Part shown: positions 45,491 to 55,069 of the stretch, one piece after another
Numbering within the stretch: the stretch's first letter is position 1
Layout of the letters: each line of letters begins with the position of its first letter
Assembly: GCF_900108045.1 (NCBI RefSeq)
Contig: NZ_FNUK01000011.1
Location: forward strand, 1 to 57,819
Source of the DNA: Caloramator fervidus
Lineage (GTDB): Bacteria > Bacillota > Clostridia > Clostridiales > Caloramatoraceae
Length of the DNA stretch: 57,819 bases
Direction: 5' to 3'
Translations under genes and position numbers: made by a program
Notes under the pieces: model-generated
What the model saw: only the letters and a program-made list of their open reading frames with translations
What the model was told of the DNA's origin: nothing
The model's database searches: none

Positions 45491-46063
45491 ATGTTTTTAG
45501 TAGTTGGTCTTGGAAATCCAGGAAGGGAGTATGAAAAAACAAGGCATAATGTTGGTTTTGAGGTTATAGATAGATTGGCTGAAAAGTTAGGCATTGAAGT
45601 TAATAGGATAAAGTTTAAGGGGCTTGTTGGTGAAGCTAGCGTTAATGGGAAAAAGGTTGTTTTATTAAAACCAACTACATTTATGAATTTAAGTGGAGAA
45701 AGCTTAATCGAAGCAGTTTCTTTTTATAAAGTAAATCTTGAAAACGTAATAGTTATATATGATGATGTGGATATAAATGTTGGGAGGCTCAGAATAAGAG
45801 GTAGTGGGAGTGATGGAGGACATAATGGAATGAAGAATATTATATATCATCTTAAGGATAACAAGTTTCCAAGGGTTAGAATAGGTATAGGAAAGCCAAA
45901 GGGGGATATGGTATCTCATGTTCTTGGTAGATTTTCGCAAGAAGAAGAGGCTTTGATAAAAAAGGTTGTAGATATTGCAGTAGAGGCGGTATTGGAAATA
46001 ATAAACAATTCCCTTCAAAGTGCTATGAATAAGTATAATTCTTATGATGCAAGTTTAAAATAA
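45491..46063 (+). CDS. pth: Peptidyl-tRNA hydrolase
   Basis: Releases tRNA from stalled peptidyl-tRNA. 190 aa, normal length. Motifs: LVVGLGNPGREYEKTRHNVG with catalytic His, KPTTFMNLSGES, and YDDVDINVGRLRIRGSGSDG followed by GHNG. The ATG at 45491 follows GGGGTGGAAAT. It stands 17 bp before mfd, the usual order. Confidence 0.96.
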   Translation: MFLVVGLGNPGREYEKTRHNVGFEVIDRLAEKLGIEVNRIKFKGLVGEASVNGKKVVLLKPTTFMNLSGESLIEAVSFYKVNLENVIVIYDDVDINVGRLRIRGSGSDGGHNGMKNIIYHLKDNKFPRVRIGIGKPKGDMVSHVLGRFSQEEEALIKKVVDIAVEAVLEIINNSLQSAMNKYNSYDASLK

Positions 46064-46080
46064 TAAGAGGGGGTGGAAGA

Positions 46081-49000
46081 TTGAACTATAATGGGCTTTT
46101 GGAGGAGATTTTAAAATATAAGGAGTTCAGAGATTTACTTAATAATGCTGAAAATAAAATACCCTGCCAAGTTCATGGTCTTTCGGATTCCCAAAAGGCC
46201 CTTATTGCCTTTTGCCTTTTTTTGAAATTGAATAGGCAGATTTTTATATTATCTTACAATGATATAGAAGCCAAAAAATTATATGATGATATAAAAACGT
46301 TTACAGACGATTGTTATTATTTTCCTTATAAAGAAATGGTTTTAAATATAGATGTTGAATCCTTTGAGGTAAAATCAGAAAGAATTAAAATTTTAAAAAA
46401 GATTTTAAGTGGAGAAAAATTAATAGTTGTATCTACTATTGAATCTATTTTACCTATTATGCCTCCTTCTGATATTTTGAAAAACAATCAATTTGAAATT
46501 AAAGAAGGAATGGAATTAGAATCTTTAGAATTTTTATCTAAGCTTTATGAACTTGGATATGAAAGGACAGAAGTTGTTGAAGGAAAGGGGCAGTTTGCTC
46601 AAAGAGGGGGTATAATTGACGTATTTCCCATAAACTTAGAGCAGCCTATTAGAATAGAGTTTTTTGGAGATGAAATTGATACAATACGAAGTTTTGATCC
46701 TTTAAGTCAAAGGAGCATAAAAAGAATTGAAAAAGTCACCTTATATCCAGCAAGGGAGATTTTGCTTAATGATATTATTGTTAAAAAAGCTTATGAAGAT
46801 ATAAAAAAAGATTTTGAAGGTAAATTAAAAAGCTTTTCAAAAAAGAAAAAAGACGAGGCTAAGGTTTTGGAACATAAATTTAAAGAGCTTCTAGAAAAAT
46901 TAGTTAATTTTAGATACTTTGAAGGAATGGATAGCTTTTTACCTTACTTTTATGATTTACAAAATAATATTTTAGACTATTTTATAGATCCTGTAATAAT
47001 TTTAGATGAATCTTTAAGAATATCACAAAGGATTTTTGCAGCTTATGAAGATTTTCAAGAGATGTTTAAAACTATGCTTGAGAACGGTAATGTACTTCCA
47101 AAACAGGGAAATTACTTTTTACAACCGGAAGTTATAATATCTAAGTTAAAGCTTTTTCCCATTATCTCTTTAAATATGTTGCCAAGGGTAGTTGAAAATT
47201 TTAAACCTAAGTCTATAATAAATTTTAATTGCATATCTTTACCATCATATTCTAATAATATTCAAATGTTGATGGAGGAGTTTAAATTAAAGTTAAACAA
47301 TGGCTATAAGATAATTATTTTTAGCCAAAATGAAGCAAAGGCATTAAGGTTTAAAAATTCCCTTAAGGAAGAAGGATTTAATGCCATATATAAGGAAAAT
47401 TTAGATGAAATTAAAGAAGGATTTATAACGATTACGACGGGGACTTTAGCAAAAGGTATGGATTTCCCAGATATAAAACTTTTTATAGTATCCGATGGAG
47501 AGATGCATTCTTCTAAAAAACAAAGAAAAAAGATTAAAGATAAAAAAACAAAGAAAATAGATGTGTTTACGGATTTAAAAGTTGGAGATTATGTTGTTCA
47601 TGAAATACATGGTATAGGAATATTTAAGGGAATAAGCGAGCTTGTTATAGAAGGAATAAAAAGAGATTATTTAGTTATACAATATCATGGAAATGATACC
47701 TTGTATGTTCCTGTTGAACAGCTTGATGTTGTTCAAAAATATATTGGAGCAGATGAAAAGCCTCCAAAGGTAAACAAGCTTGGAAGTTCAGACTGGATAA
47801 AAACTAAAAACAAAGTAAAAGAATCTTTAAAGGAAGTAGCTAAAGAGCTTATAGAGCTTTACGCAGAAAGAAGCAGAATAAAAGGATATGCTTTTTCACC
47901 TGATACTCCATGGCAAAAGCAATTTGAAGATGAATTTCCTTATCAAGAAACAGAAGATCAATTAAAGGCAATAGAAGAGATAAAAAGAGATATGGAAAGT
48001 CCAAAGCCTATGGATAGGCTTTTGTGTGGTGATGTTGGATATGGTAAAACAGAAGTTGCCATGAGGGCAGCTTTTAAAGCGGTTATGGATGGAAAACAAG
48101 TAGCTGTTTTAGTTCCAACTACAATCTTGGCTGAGCAGCATTTTAACACTTTTATTCAAAGATTTAAGGGTTTTCCAGTAAACATAGACATGCTAAGCAG
48201 ATTTAAAAGCAGCGGTGAACAGAAAAAGACTTTAAAGGAGCTTGCTGCAGGAAACATAGATATAATAATAGGAACCCATAAACTTTTAAGTAAAGGGGTA
48301 AAATTTAAAGATTTGGGCTTGTTAATAATAGATGAGGAACAGAGATTTGGAGTAAGTCATAAAGAAAAAATAAAACTTATGAAAAGGAATGTAGATGTTT
48401 TAACTTTAACTGCAACACCAATTCCAAGGACTTTGCATATGTCGTTGATTGGGGTAAGGGATATGAGCATAATAGAAACGCCTCCGGAAGATAGATATCC
48501 TGTTCAGACATATGTTTTAGAATATAATGAGGTTATAGTAAGGGAGGCTATATTAAGGGAGCTATCAAGAGGTGGACAGGTGTTTTTTGTTTATAACAGA
48601 GTAGAAACTATTTTAGATATGCAAAGGGAAATATTAAAGCTTGTTCCTGAAGCAAGAATTATAATAGCTCATGGACAGATGAAGGAAGAAGAGTTAGAAG
48701 ATGCCATAATAAGTTTTATAAACGGAGAAGCTGATATTTTGCTTTGTACTACAATAATAGAAACGGGAATTGATATGCCTAATGTAAATACCCTTATTGT
48801 TTATGATGCGGATAAAATGGGACTTTCACAACTTTATCAATTAAGAGGAAGAGTAGGAAGGTCTAATAGGATAGCCTATGCTTATTTTACCTATAGAAAG
48901 GATAAGGTGCTAACTGAAGCAGCGGAAAAAAGGCTAAAGGCTATAAAGGAGTTTACTGAATTTGGTTCTGGTTTTAAAATTGCAATGAGAGATCTTGAAA

Positions 49001-49578
49001 TACGTGGAGCAGGAAGTTTATTTGGAACAAAGCAGCATGGCCATTTAGCTGCGGTTGGATATGATATGTATTGTAAGCTTTTAGATGAGGCTATAAAAGA
49101 ATTAAAAGGAGAAGAGAAAGAAGAAGAATTTGAAACACAAATAGAACTTCAAGTAAGTGCATACATTCCAAGCAATTATATTGAAGATGAAGTTATAAAG
49201 ATAGAGATATACAAAAAGATAGCATCAATAGATAGTCATGAGGATAGAATGGACATTATAGATGAGCTTATAGATAGGTTTGGAGATATTCCAAAGGTTG
49301 TAGATAATTTAATAAAAGTTTCTTATATTAAAAGTTTATCTAAAGGCTTAAAAATATTTAGTGTAAAACAAATTGATAAGGATGTGTTTTTACATTTTAA
49401 GGATGCTAGTTGTTTAAATGTAGAAGTAATTAGACAGATAAATAAGAAATACAATAATATAGTAAGTTTTCCCAGCACAAAGGAGCCCATATTAAAGATT
49501 AAAATACAGAAAAATAGTGAAGTTTTAGATACTTTAATGGATATTTTACAAGATTTTAAAAATTTGCAATATATTTAG
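46081..49578 (+). CDS. mfd: Transcription-repair coupling factor
   Basis: 1165 aa. Removes stalled RNA polymerase and recruits UvrABC. UvrB-like N-terminal domains (QFAQRGGIIDVFPI), CarD-like RNA polymerase interaction domain (~495-570, KVGDYVVHEIHGIGIF), helicase RecG-like domains with Walker A GDVGYGKTEVA (~649-659) and DEEQRFG (~750), and TRCF C-terminal domain. TTG start after GAGGGGGTGGAAG. 25-46 bp upstream of prsA. Confidence 0.97.
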   Translation: MNYNGLLEEILKYKEFRDLLNNAENKIPCQVHGLSDSQKALIAFCLFLKLNRQIFILSYNDIEAKKLYDDIKTFTDDCYYFPYKEMVLNIDVESFEVKSERIKILKKILSGEKLIVVSTIESILPIMPPSDILKNNQFEIKEGMELESLEFLSKLYELGYERTEVVEGKGQFAQRGGIIDVFPINLEQPIRIEFFGDEIDTIRSFDPLSQRSIKRIEKVTLYPAREILLNDIIVKKAYEDIKKDFEGKLKSFSKKKKDEAKVLEHKFKELLEKLVNFRYFEGMDSFLPYFYDLQNNILDYFIDPVIILDESLRISQRIFAAYEDFQEMFKTMLENGNVLPKQGNYFLQPEVIISKLKLFPIISLNMLPRVVENFKPKSIINFNCISLPSYSNNIQMLMEEFKLKLNNGYKIIIFSQNEAKALRFKNSLKEEGFNAIYKENLDEIKEGFITITTGTLAKGMDFPDIKLFIVSDGEMHSSKKQRKKIKDKKTKKIDVFTDLKVGDYVVHEIHGIGIFKGISELVIEGIKRDYLVIQYHGNDTLYVPVEQLDVVQKYIGADEKPPKVNKLGSSDWIKTKNKVKESLKEVAKELIELYAERSRIKGYAFSPDTPWQKQFEDEFPYQETEDQLKAIEEIKRDMESPKPMDRLLCGDVGYGKTEVAMRAAFKAVMDGKQVAVLVPTTILAEQHFNTFIQRFKGFPVNIDMLSRFKSSGEQKKTLKELAAGNIDIIIGTHKLLSKGVKFKDLGLLIIDEEQRFGVSHKEKIKLMKRNVDVLTLTATPIPRTLHMSLIGVRDMSIIETPPEDRYPVQTYVLEYNEVIVREAILRELSRGGQVFFVYNRVETILDMQREILKLVPEARIIIAHGQMKEEELEDAIISFINGEADILLCTTIIETGIDMPNVNTLIVYDADKMGLSQLYQLRGRVGRSNRIAYAYFTYRKDKVLTEAAEKRLKAIKEFTEFGSGFKIAMRDLEIRGAGSLFGTKQHGHLAAVGYDMYCKLLDEAIKELKGEEKEEEFETQIELQVSAYIPSNYIEDEVIKIEIYKKIASIDSHEDRMDIIDELIDRFGDIPKVVDNLIKVSYIKSLSKGLKIFSVKQIDKDVFLHFKDASCLNVEVIRQINKKYNNIVSFPSTKEPILKIKIQKNSEVLDTLMDILQDFKNLQYI

Positions 49579-49624
49579 AAATGTTTTATAATATTTTGAG
49601 AGTTTGATAAAGGAGAGGATAGAT

Positions 49625-50620
49625 GTGAGGTTTAAAAAGTTATCCCTTGTATTATCTTTTATGTTTCTTTTAAATATATTTTCAGGTTGTGAGTTAATTT
49701 CAAAAACTGAAGAGGGAGAAAAGAAAACCGTTGTAGCTAAAGTAAATGGTGAAAAAATAACAAAAGGTGAGTTCCAAAAGTTGTTTGAAGCTAGGCTAGC
49801 TCAATATGAAATGATGTATGGGCAGGATTTTGCTCAGAAAAAGGAAAATGAAGAGCTTATAAAAAATTTAAAGGAAGATACTTTAGATGAAATGATTAAT
49901 GAAAGAATAATACTTCAAAAAGCCAAGGAATTTAATATACAGCCTGATGAAAAAGATATAAATGAAAACTTGGATAAAATGTATAAACAAGCTGTAAGTC
50001 AAGCTGGTGGAGAGGATAAATTTAAAAAGACATTGGAAACATTTAAATTAACAGTTGATGACTATAAAAAATACATGACTAATAAAATAATAATTGAAAA
50101 GGTCTATGATAAAATAGTTAAAGATGTTAGCGTAAGCGATGATGAGCTTTTAAAGTACTATAATGAGCATATGTATGATTATACAGAGAAACCTAACAAG
50201 ATGAATGTATCTCATATATTGGTTCAAACTGAAGATGAGGCAAAAAAAGTTCTTGAGGAATTAAAAAAGGGTGCTAAATTTGAGGATTTAGCTAAAAAAT
50301 ACAGCATTGATCCAGGTTCAAAGGATAAAGGAGGAAATCTTGGAGATATATATTATAATGATGATAGATATGATAAAACCTTTTTAACTAATGCTATTGC
50401 CCTTCCAGTTGGTAAAATAAGCCCAATAATTAAAACGCAATTTGGGTATCATATAATTAGAGTTAATAAAAAGGAAGAATACAAATTAAAACCATTTAAA
50501 GAGGTAAAAAACCAAATAAGGGAAATCGTATTGGAACAAAAGAAAACCAGCAAACTCAATGAGACCTTCCAAAAATGGAAGGAAGAATCAAATATAAAAA
50601 AGTATACAGATAGATTATGA
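49625..50620 (+). CDS. PrsA-like foldase lipoprotein (parvulin PPIase)
   Basis: 331 aa. Lipoprotein signal with lipobox NIFSGC, then a SurA-like N-terminal helical domain (VNGEKITKGEFQKLFE) and parvulin rotamase domain (~190-285: MNVSHILVQTEDEAK, FGYHIIRV). It folds exported proteins at the membrane surface. GTG 49625 follows AGGAGAGG with seven bases between; the upstream TTG at 49604 lacks a site. Named PrsA-like as Clostridia often have several. Confidence 0.9.
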   Translation: MRFKKLSLVLSFMFLLNIFSGCELISKTEEGEKKTVVAKVNGEKITKGEFQKLFEARLAQYEMMYGQDFAQKKENEELIKNLKEDTLDEMINERIILQKAKEFNIQPDEKDINENLDKMYKQAVSQAGGEDKFKKTLETFKLTVDDYKKYMTNKIIIEKVYDKIVKDVSVSDDELLKYYNEHMYDYTEKPNKMNVSHILVQTEDEAKKVLEELKKGAKFEDLAKKYSIDPGSKDKGGNLGDIYYNDDRYDKTFLTNAIALPVGKISPIIKTQFGYHIIRVNKKEEYKLKPFKEVKNQIREIVLEQKKTSKLNETFQKWKEESNIKKYTDRL

Positions 50621-50648
50621 TCAAGGGAAAATTTCCCTTGATTTTTTT
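50620..50648 (+). terminator. Terminator after prsA-like gene
   Basis: ATCAAGGGAAA/TTTCCCTTGAT (50620-50630/50632-50642), then seven T; overlaps the stop codon. Confidence 0.88.
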
Positions 50649-50666
50649 GGGATTTATTTGTATAAT
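50638..50666 (+). promoter_or_regulatory. Promoter of small zinc-motif gene
   Basis: TTGATT (50638-50643), 17-bp spacer, TATAAT (50661-50666). The -35 lies within the preceding terminator. Confidence 0.5.
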
Positions 50667-50706
50667 TATAAAAATAAATGCATAAAATTACTATGAGGTG
50701 ATTTAT

Positions 50707-50871
50707 ATGAAATATGTTATTGAAAACAATTCAAGAAAGATTTTAAGAAGCAGTCAAAGATATATGCCAAATTCTTGCACATACTGTATGTATAAGTCAA
50801 GACCTTCCACTTTTCAATTTAATTGCTCGGTTTGTCATTTGAAGTTATTAAATAGTTTCAGGATTTCCTGA
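50707..50871 (+). CDS. 54-aa protein with paired CxxC motifs
   Basis: MKYVIENNSRKILRSSQRYM then PNSCTYCMYKSRPSTFQFNC and SVCHLKLLNSFRIS. Two CxxC pairs 12 residues apart (C24/C27 and C40/C43) look like a small zinc ribbon. TATGAGGTGATTTAT is a strong ribosome site with seven-base spacing. The stop codon lies inside the terminator stem (50854-50883). Own promoter and terminator support a real gene; its function is unknown. It sits between prsA and spoVT in a sporulation block. Confidence 0.7.
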   Translation: MKYVIENNSRKILRSSQRYMPNSCTYCMYKSRPSTFQFNCSVCHLKLLNSFRIS

Positions 50872-50883
50872 AACTTTTTTTTT
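50854..50883 (+). terminator. Terminator overlapping small gene stop
   Basis: AGTTTCAGGA/TCCTGAAACT (50854-50863/50866-50875) with a TT loop, then nine T. Confidence 0.9.
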
Positions 50884-50958
50884 GATAATTTTTTGGTATA
50901 TTTTTTGAGAATTTGAGGAAATTATAAATAATAGAAGATAACACTAAGGAGGGATAAA

Positions 50959-51516
50959 ATGAAGGCTACAGGAATTGTAAGAAGAATTGATGATTTAGGA
51001 AGAGTTGTAATACCAAAGGAAATAAGAAGAACTTTAAGGATTAGAGAAGGTGATCCTCTTGAAATATTTACAGATAGAGAAGGTGGAATAATACTTAAAA
51101 AATATTCTCCAATAGGTGAACTTAGTGAATTTGCAAAAGGATATGCAGAAGCATTACAGGGGCAGGTAAATAAGCCAGTTTTGATATGTGATAAGGATTC
51201 AATTATTGCTGTTGCTGGAGTTAATAAGAAGGAATATATAGACAAAAGAATAAGTGAGGACATAGAAAAAGTATTGGCAGAAAGAAAAACAGCTGTTTTT
51301 AATCAAAAAGAGGGAGGAAAAGCTTTTGCTCTTATAAAGGATGAAGAAGATGAAGCAAGTTATACAGCCCAAGTAATAGCTCCAATAATAGTAGAAGGGG
51401 AATCAATTGGTGCAGTTATTATAATGTCAAAGGAAGCAAATGTAACTATGGGAGAGCTAGAAAAGAAGCTTGCCGAAACTGCAGCGGCCTTTTTAAGCAA
51501 ACAATTGATATCTTAA
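50959..51516 (+). CDS. spoVT: Stage V sporulation protein T
   Basis: 185-aa regulator of late forespore genes. N-terminal AbrB-type swapped-hairpin DNA-binding domain (MKATGIVRRIDDLGRVVIPK) and C-terminal GAF-like domain (~57-180). The length is typical. AAGGAGGGATAAA precedes the ATG. In B. subtilis it is forespore-specific (sigma-G). No sure sigma-G promoter is visible in 50884-50958. Confidence 0.95.
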   Translation: MKATGIVRRIDDLGRVVIPKEIRRTLRIREGDPLEIFTDREGGIILKKYSPIGELSEFAKGYAEALQGQVNKPVLICDKDSIIAVAGVNKKEYIDKRISEDIEKVLAERKTAVFNQKEGGKAFALIKDEEDEASYTAQVIAPIIVEGESIGAVIIMSKEANVTMGELEKKLAETAAAFLSKQLIS

Positions 51517-51523
51517 AAATATC

Positions 51524-51641
51524 ATCCTCCTATTTCTTCGGCCATATAAACTTAGCTTTATGTGGCCGAATTTAAATGGGTTGGTAGTCTAATTTTACCA
51601 ATCCATAAATATTTATTTATTGAAGATAGAAATAGGAGGAT
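51524..51641 (+). ncRNA. Three-way-junction leader masking spoVB ribosome site
   Basis: P1 is a perfect 13-bp pair 51524-51536/51629-51641 containing the spoVB Shine-Dalgarno AGGAGGA. P2 is 51537-51550/51557-51570 and P3 51576-51586/51596-51606, each with one G-U. Together they form a closed three-way junction, stacked P1-P2. No known riboswitch consensus is recognised. A transcript coming from spoVT would have spoVB translation blocked unless the fold opens. Confidence 0.65.
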
Positions 51642-51646
51642 TTTTT

Positions 51647-53173
51647 ATGTCTCGAAAAAACATAATAAAAGGGACAATACTTCTTGCTTTGGCAGGTATA
51701 TTAGCAAAGTTTTTGGGGTTTTTCTTTAGAATTCCTCTTATATATTTGATTGGAGAAGAAGGAATAGGAATATATCAAATAATTTATCCTTTGTATACCT
51801 TTTTGCTTGCAATGTCCTCTGGAATTCCTATAGCAATTTCAAAAATGATTTCTGAAAGGTTAGCCATAAGAAAAAACAAAGAGGCAACTTTAATTTTTAA
51901 ATCTGCGCTTTTTATAATGGTATTATTTGGGGCAGTATCAAGTTTTATTTTGATATTTTTTGCAAAGAATTTTATAAAAATATTTAATTGGAGCTTTAGG
52001 GTTTATTATTCTATATTAGCAATTTCATTAGCTCCTTTTTTTACTTGCATTTTATCGGTTTTTAGAGGGTATTTTCAGGGAATTCAAAATATGTTTCCTG
52101 TTGGTTTAAGTCAAATAGTAGAGCAGTTGACTAGGGTATTTTTTGGAGTTGGACTAGCTTATATTCTTTTGCCTTATGGCATTGAATTTGCAGCTTCAGG
52201 GGCTTCCCTTGGAGCTACTGTTGGTGGGTTAATAGGAGTTTTATTTTTGTTATTTTATTTTAGGAAAAATAAAATAAATTATTTTAAAGATGAAAATAGC
52301 AAAGGTACTTTTGCTCTTACTTTGGAAATCATTAAAACAGGACTTCCGATTTCTTTAGCCCAAACAATAGGTTCTATAATGGCTTTAATAGACTCTGCTT
52401 TGGTGGTTGGGCTTTTGAAATCTTCAGGATACGATGATAGTATGGCAACAGCTTTATATGGACAGCTTACAGGAAAGGCTTTTGTTCTTATAAATGTTCC
52501 TTTAACTTTATCAATGGCTATAGCTCAAAGCACTGTTCCTGCTGTGGCGGAAAGTCATGCTTTAAAAAGCAATTTTAAATTAAAAAATAATATAAATATG
52601 GCTTATAAGATGGCTATGATGCTTGCCCTTCCTTCCTGTGCAGGTCTTTATGTACTTGCAAGGCCTATTTTGGGATTAATATTTCATACAGACAGTGGAT
52701 GGGAAGTTTTACAGATACTTTCTGTTGCTGCATTTTTTATAATATTAGCTCAGACTTCTACAAGCGTTTTAAATGGCATTGGAAAAACTTATTTGCCGTT
52801 TTTTGTAATATTGTTAGGTTCGCTGGTCAAGATATTTTTTTCTTATTTGTTGATTCCAACAAGATTAAATATTTTAGGGGCTGCATACAGCACGTTGATA
52901 GCTTACTTTGTAATTTCAATGGTTGATATTATTTTGGTTATAAAATATACTAATGTTATGGTAAACCTTAGGGACTCTGTGATAAATCCTCTTTTAAGTA
53001 CTTTAGTTATGATGATAGGTGTTATTTGTATATATATATTTTTAAACTTATATTTAAACTCAAAATTAACTACTGTTTTTTCAATTTTAAGTGGAATTCT
53101 TATATATTTTACACTATTAAATATTACAAACACATTTAGTTTAAAGGATATAAAAAGAGTTATAAAAGGTTAA
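51647..53173 (+). CDS. spoVB: Stage V sporulation protein B (MOP-family flippase)
   Basis: 508 aa, 14-helix membrane protein of the polysaccharide flippase superfamily needed for spore cortex. N-terminal IIKGTILLALAGILAKFLGF, GIGIYQIIYPLYTFLLAMSS and GIPIAISKMISE are characteristic. The ATG at 51647 follows AGGAGGATTTTTT; ATG at 51620 is upstream of this site. Order spoVT-spoVB-mazG is conserved in Firmicutes. Confidence 0.93.
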   Translation: MSRKNIIKGTILLALAGILAKFLGFFFRIPLIYLIGEEGIGIYQIIYPLYTFLLAMSSGIPIAISKMISERLAIRKNKEATLIFKSALFIMVLFGAVSSFILIFFAKNFIKIFNWSFRVYYSILAISLAPFFTCILSVFRGYFQGIQNMFPVGLSQIVEQLTRVFFGVGLAYILLPYGIEFAASGASLGATVGGLIGVLFLLFYFRKNKINYFKDENSKGTFALTLEIIKTGLPISLAQTIGSIMALIDSALVVGLLKSSGYDDSMATALYGQLTGKAFVLINVPLTLSMAIAQSTVPAVAESHALKSNFKLKNNINMAYKMAMMLALPSCAGLYVLARPILGLIFHTDSGWEVLQILSVAAFFIILAQTSTSVLNGIGKTYLPFFVILLGSLVKIFFSYLLIPTRLNILGAAYSTLIAYFVISMVDIILVIKYTNVMVNLRDSVINPLLSTLVMMIGVICIYIFLNLYLNSKLTTVFSILSGILIYFTLLNITNTFSLKDIKRVIKG

Positions 53174-53191
53174 CGTGAGGTGAATTTACAA

Positions 53192-54634
53192 ATGATAAAA
53201 ATAGTAGGATTAGGTCCTGGTTCTGTAGATGATTTAACTTTAAAGACTATAGAAACCTTAAAAAATAGTAGTAAAGTATTTTTAAGAACTTACAAACATC
53301 CTAATGTGTGGTATTTAAAGGAGCTTGGAATTAAATTTGAAACCTTTGATATTTTTTATGACGAAGGAAGAGATTTTGATGAAGTTTATGAAAAAATAGC
53401 AAGAAGAATAATAGAAGAAAGGGATTGTGTTTACGCAGTTCCTGGGCATCCTTTAGTTGCCGAAAAGTCTGTAGAACTTATATTAAAATATTCAAAGGAA
53501 AATAACATAGAGGTTGAAGTAATTCCTGCTTTAAGCTTTATTGATGCTGTATTTAATGTCCTCAAGATAGATCCTTCTTGTGGATTTAAACTTATTGATG
53601 GACTTATGTTAGGGGATCAAGTTCCAGATTTGAATACTTCTAATGTAATAACTCAAGTTTATAATAAATTTGTGGCGGGAGAAATAAAAATAAAGCTTAT
53701 GGAATATTATGATGATGAGCAGGAAGTATATGTAGTAAGGGCAGCAGGAGTTAAAGATCTAGAAAGAATTGAAAAGGTAAAGCTTTATGAAATCGACAGG
53801 TTGGATTTTATTGACTATTTGACCACGTTGTATATACCTCCTGTTAAAGAAAAAAAGAGAAAAGATTTTAATGATTTGATTAATTTAGTAGAAATGTTAA
53901 GATCTCCAAAGGGATGTCCTTGGGATAGAGAACAGACCCATGAAAGTTTAAAAAGATATCTTATAGAAGAATGTTATGAAATAATAGAATCTATTGATAA
54001 AAAAGATTATGATGGATTATGTGAAGAGCTTGGAGATGTTTTGCTTCATGTAGTATTCCATTCTCAAATAGCTAAAGAAAATGAATATTTTGATATATGG
54101 GATGTAACAGATGGAATAGTAAGAAAGATGATAAAAAGACATCCCCATGTTTTTGGTGATAAAAGGATACAAACAGCTGAGGATGTGGTTGAGATATGGG
54201 AAAAAAATAAGATGAAGGAGAAAAATGTTAAAAGCTATACAGAAAACTTAAAAAAGATTCCTATTGTATTGCCTGCCCTTTTAAGAAGTCTAAAAGTTCA
54301 AGAAAAGGCATCAGAGGTAGGATTTGATTGGGATAACGTAGAGGATGCTTTAAATAAGATAAAAGAAGAGTTTGAGGAACTTTTGAAGGTATATAAAACT
54401 AAAGATAATGATAAAATATTAGAAGAAATAGGAGATCTTTTGTTTGCAGTAGTAAATGTTGCAAGGTTTTTAAATGTAAATCCTGAGGAAGCCTTGAATC
54501 GTACTACTAGCAAGTTTATAAATAGATTTGAGTATATAGAAAAAAATGCTTATAAGTTCAACAAAAGCTTAGCAGAGTTAAATTTAGAAGAAATGGATAA
54601 GCTTTGGGAAGAATCAAAGAAATTTGAGGAATAA
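53192..54634 (+). CDS. mazG: YabN-like tetrapyrrole methylase/MazG pyrophosphohydrolase fusion
   Basis: 480 aa. N-terminal tetrapyrrole (corrin/porphyrin) methylase-like domain (IKIVGLGPGSVDDLTLKTIE, ~1-215) fused to tandem MazG-type nucleoside triphosphate pyrophosphohydrolase (LRSPKGCPWDREQTHESLKR, ELGDVLLHVVFH, and second EEIGDLLFAVVNVAR). It clears non-canonical NTPs. ATG 53192 follows GAGGTG by nine bases. The methylase half may be non-enzymatic. Confidence 0.95.
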   Translation: MIKIVGLGPGSVDDLTLKTIETLKNSSKVFLRTYKHPNVWYLKELGIKFETFDIFYDEGRDFDEVYEKIARRIIEERDCVYAVPGHPLVAEKSVELILKYSKENNIEVEVIPALSFIDAVFNVLKIDPSCGFKLIDGLMLGDQVPDLNTSNVITQVYNKFVAGEIKIKLMEYYDDEQEVYVVRAAGVKDLERIEKVKLYEIDRLDFIDYLTTLYIPPVKEKKRKDFNDLINLVEMLRSPKGCPWDREQTHESLKRYLIEECYEIIESIDKKDYDGLCEELGDVLLHVVFHSQIAKENEYFDIWDVTDGIVRKMIKRHPHVFGDKRIQTAEDVVEIWEKNKMKEKNVKSYTENLKKIPIVLPALLRSLKVQEKASEVGFDWDNVEDALNKIKEEFEELLKVYKTKDNDKILEEIGDLLFAVVNVARFLNVNPEEALNRTTSKFINRFEYIEKNAYKFNKSLAELNLEEMDKLWEESKKFEE

Positions 54635-54672
54635 TATTAAAAAAATATTAAGATTAGAAGGATTTTTTGATT

Positions 54673-54702
54673 TTGTGAAGAATAATAAAAACATGATATA
54701 AT
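54673..54702 (+). promoter_or_regulatory. Promoter of hup
   Basis: TTGTGA (54673-54678), 18-bp spacer, extended -10 TGATATAAT (TATAAT 54697-54702). Confidence 0.65.
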
Positions 54703-54747
54703 TTAGCTGCATCCTACTTAAAATAAATTTTCTAAGGAGGGAAAATA

Positions 54748-55023
54748 ATGAACAAGGCAGATTTAATTTCAATGATGGCAGAAAAAAGTGGTTTAACAAA
54801 GAAGGATGCTGAAAAAGCATTAAAGGCTTTCATGGATAGCGTTCAAGAAGCTCTTGCTAGAAATGAAAAGGTTCAACTTGTTGGTTTTGGAACATTTGAA
54901 GTAAGAGAAAGAGGAGAAAGAAAAGGTAGAAATCCAAAGACTATGGAAGAAATTATAATCCCAGCTACAAAGGTTCCTGTATTTAAGGCAGGAAAGGAAT
55001 TAAGAGAAAACGTAAATAAGTAA
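54748..55023 (+). CDS. hup: HU-family DNA-binding protein
   Basis: 91-aa nucleoid protein that binds and bends DNA as a dimer. NKADLISMMAEKSGLTKKDA, then VQLVGFGTFEVRERGERKGR with the DNA-binding arm RNPKTMEEIIIPATKVPVFKAG. The length and motifs are fully typical. AAGGAGGGAAAATA precedes the ATG. It has its own extended -10 promoter and a strong terminator, as expected for an abundant product. Confidence 0.97.
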   Translation: MNKADLISMMAEKSGLTKKDAEKALKAFMDSVQEALARNEKVQLVGFGTFEVRERGERKGRNPKTMEEIIIPATKVPVFKAGKELRENVNK

Positions 55024-55054
55024 AAAATCAGGTTTTTTAACCTGATTTTTTTTT
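55022..55054 (+). terminator. Terminator after hup
   Basis: AAAAAATCAGGTT/AACCTGATTTTTT (55022-55034/55039-55051), with nine T. Confidence 0.92.
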
Positions 55055-55069
55055 GAAAGGAAGGACATG

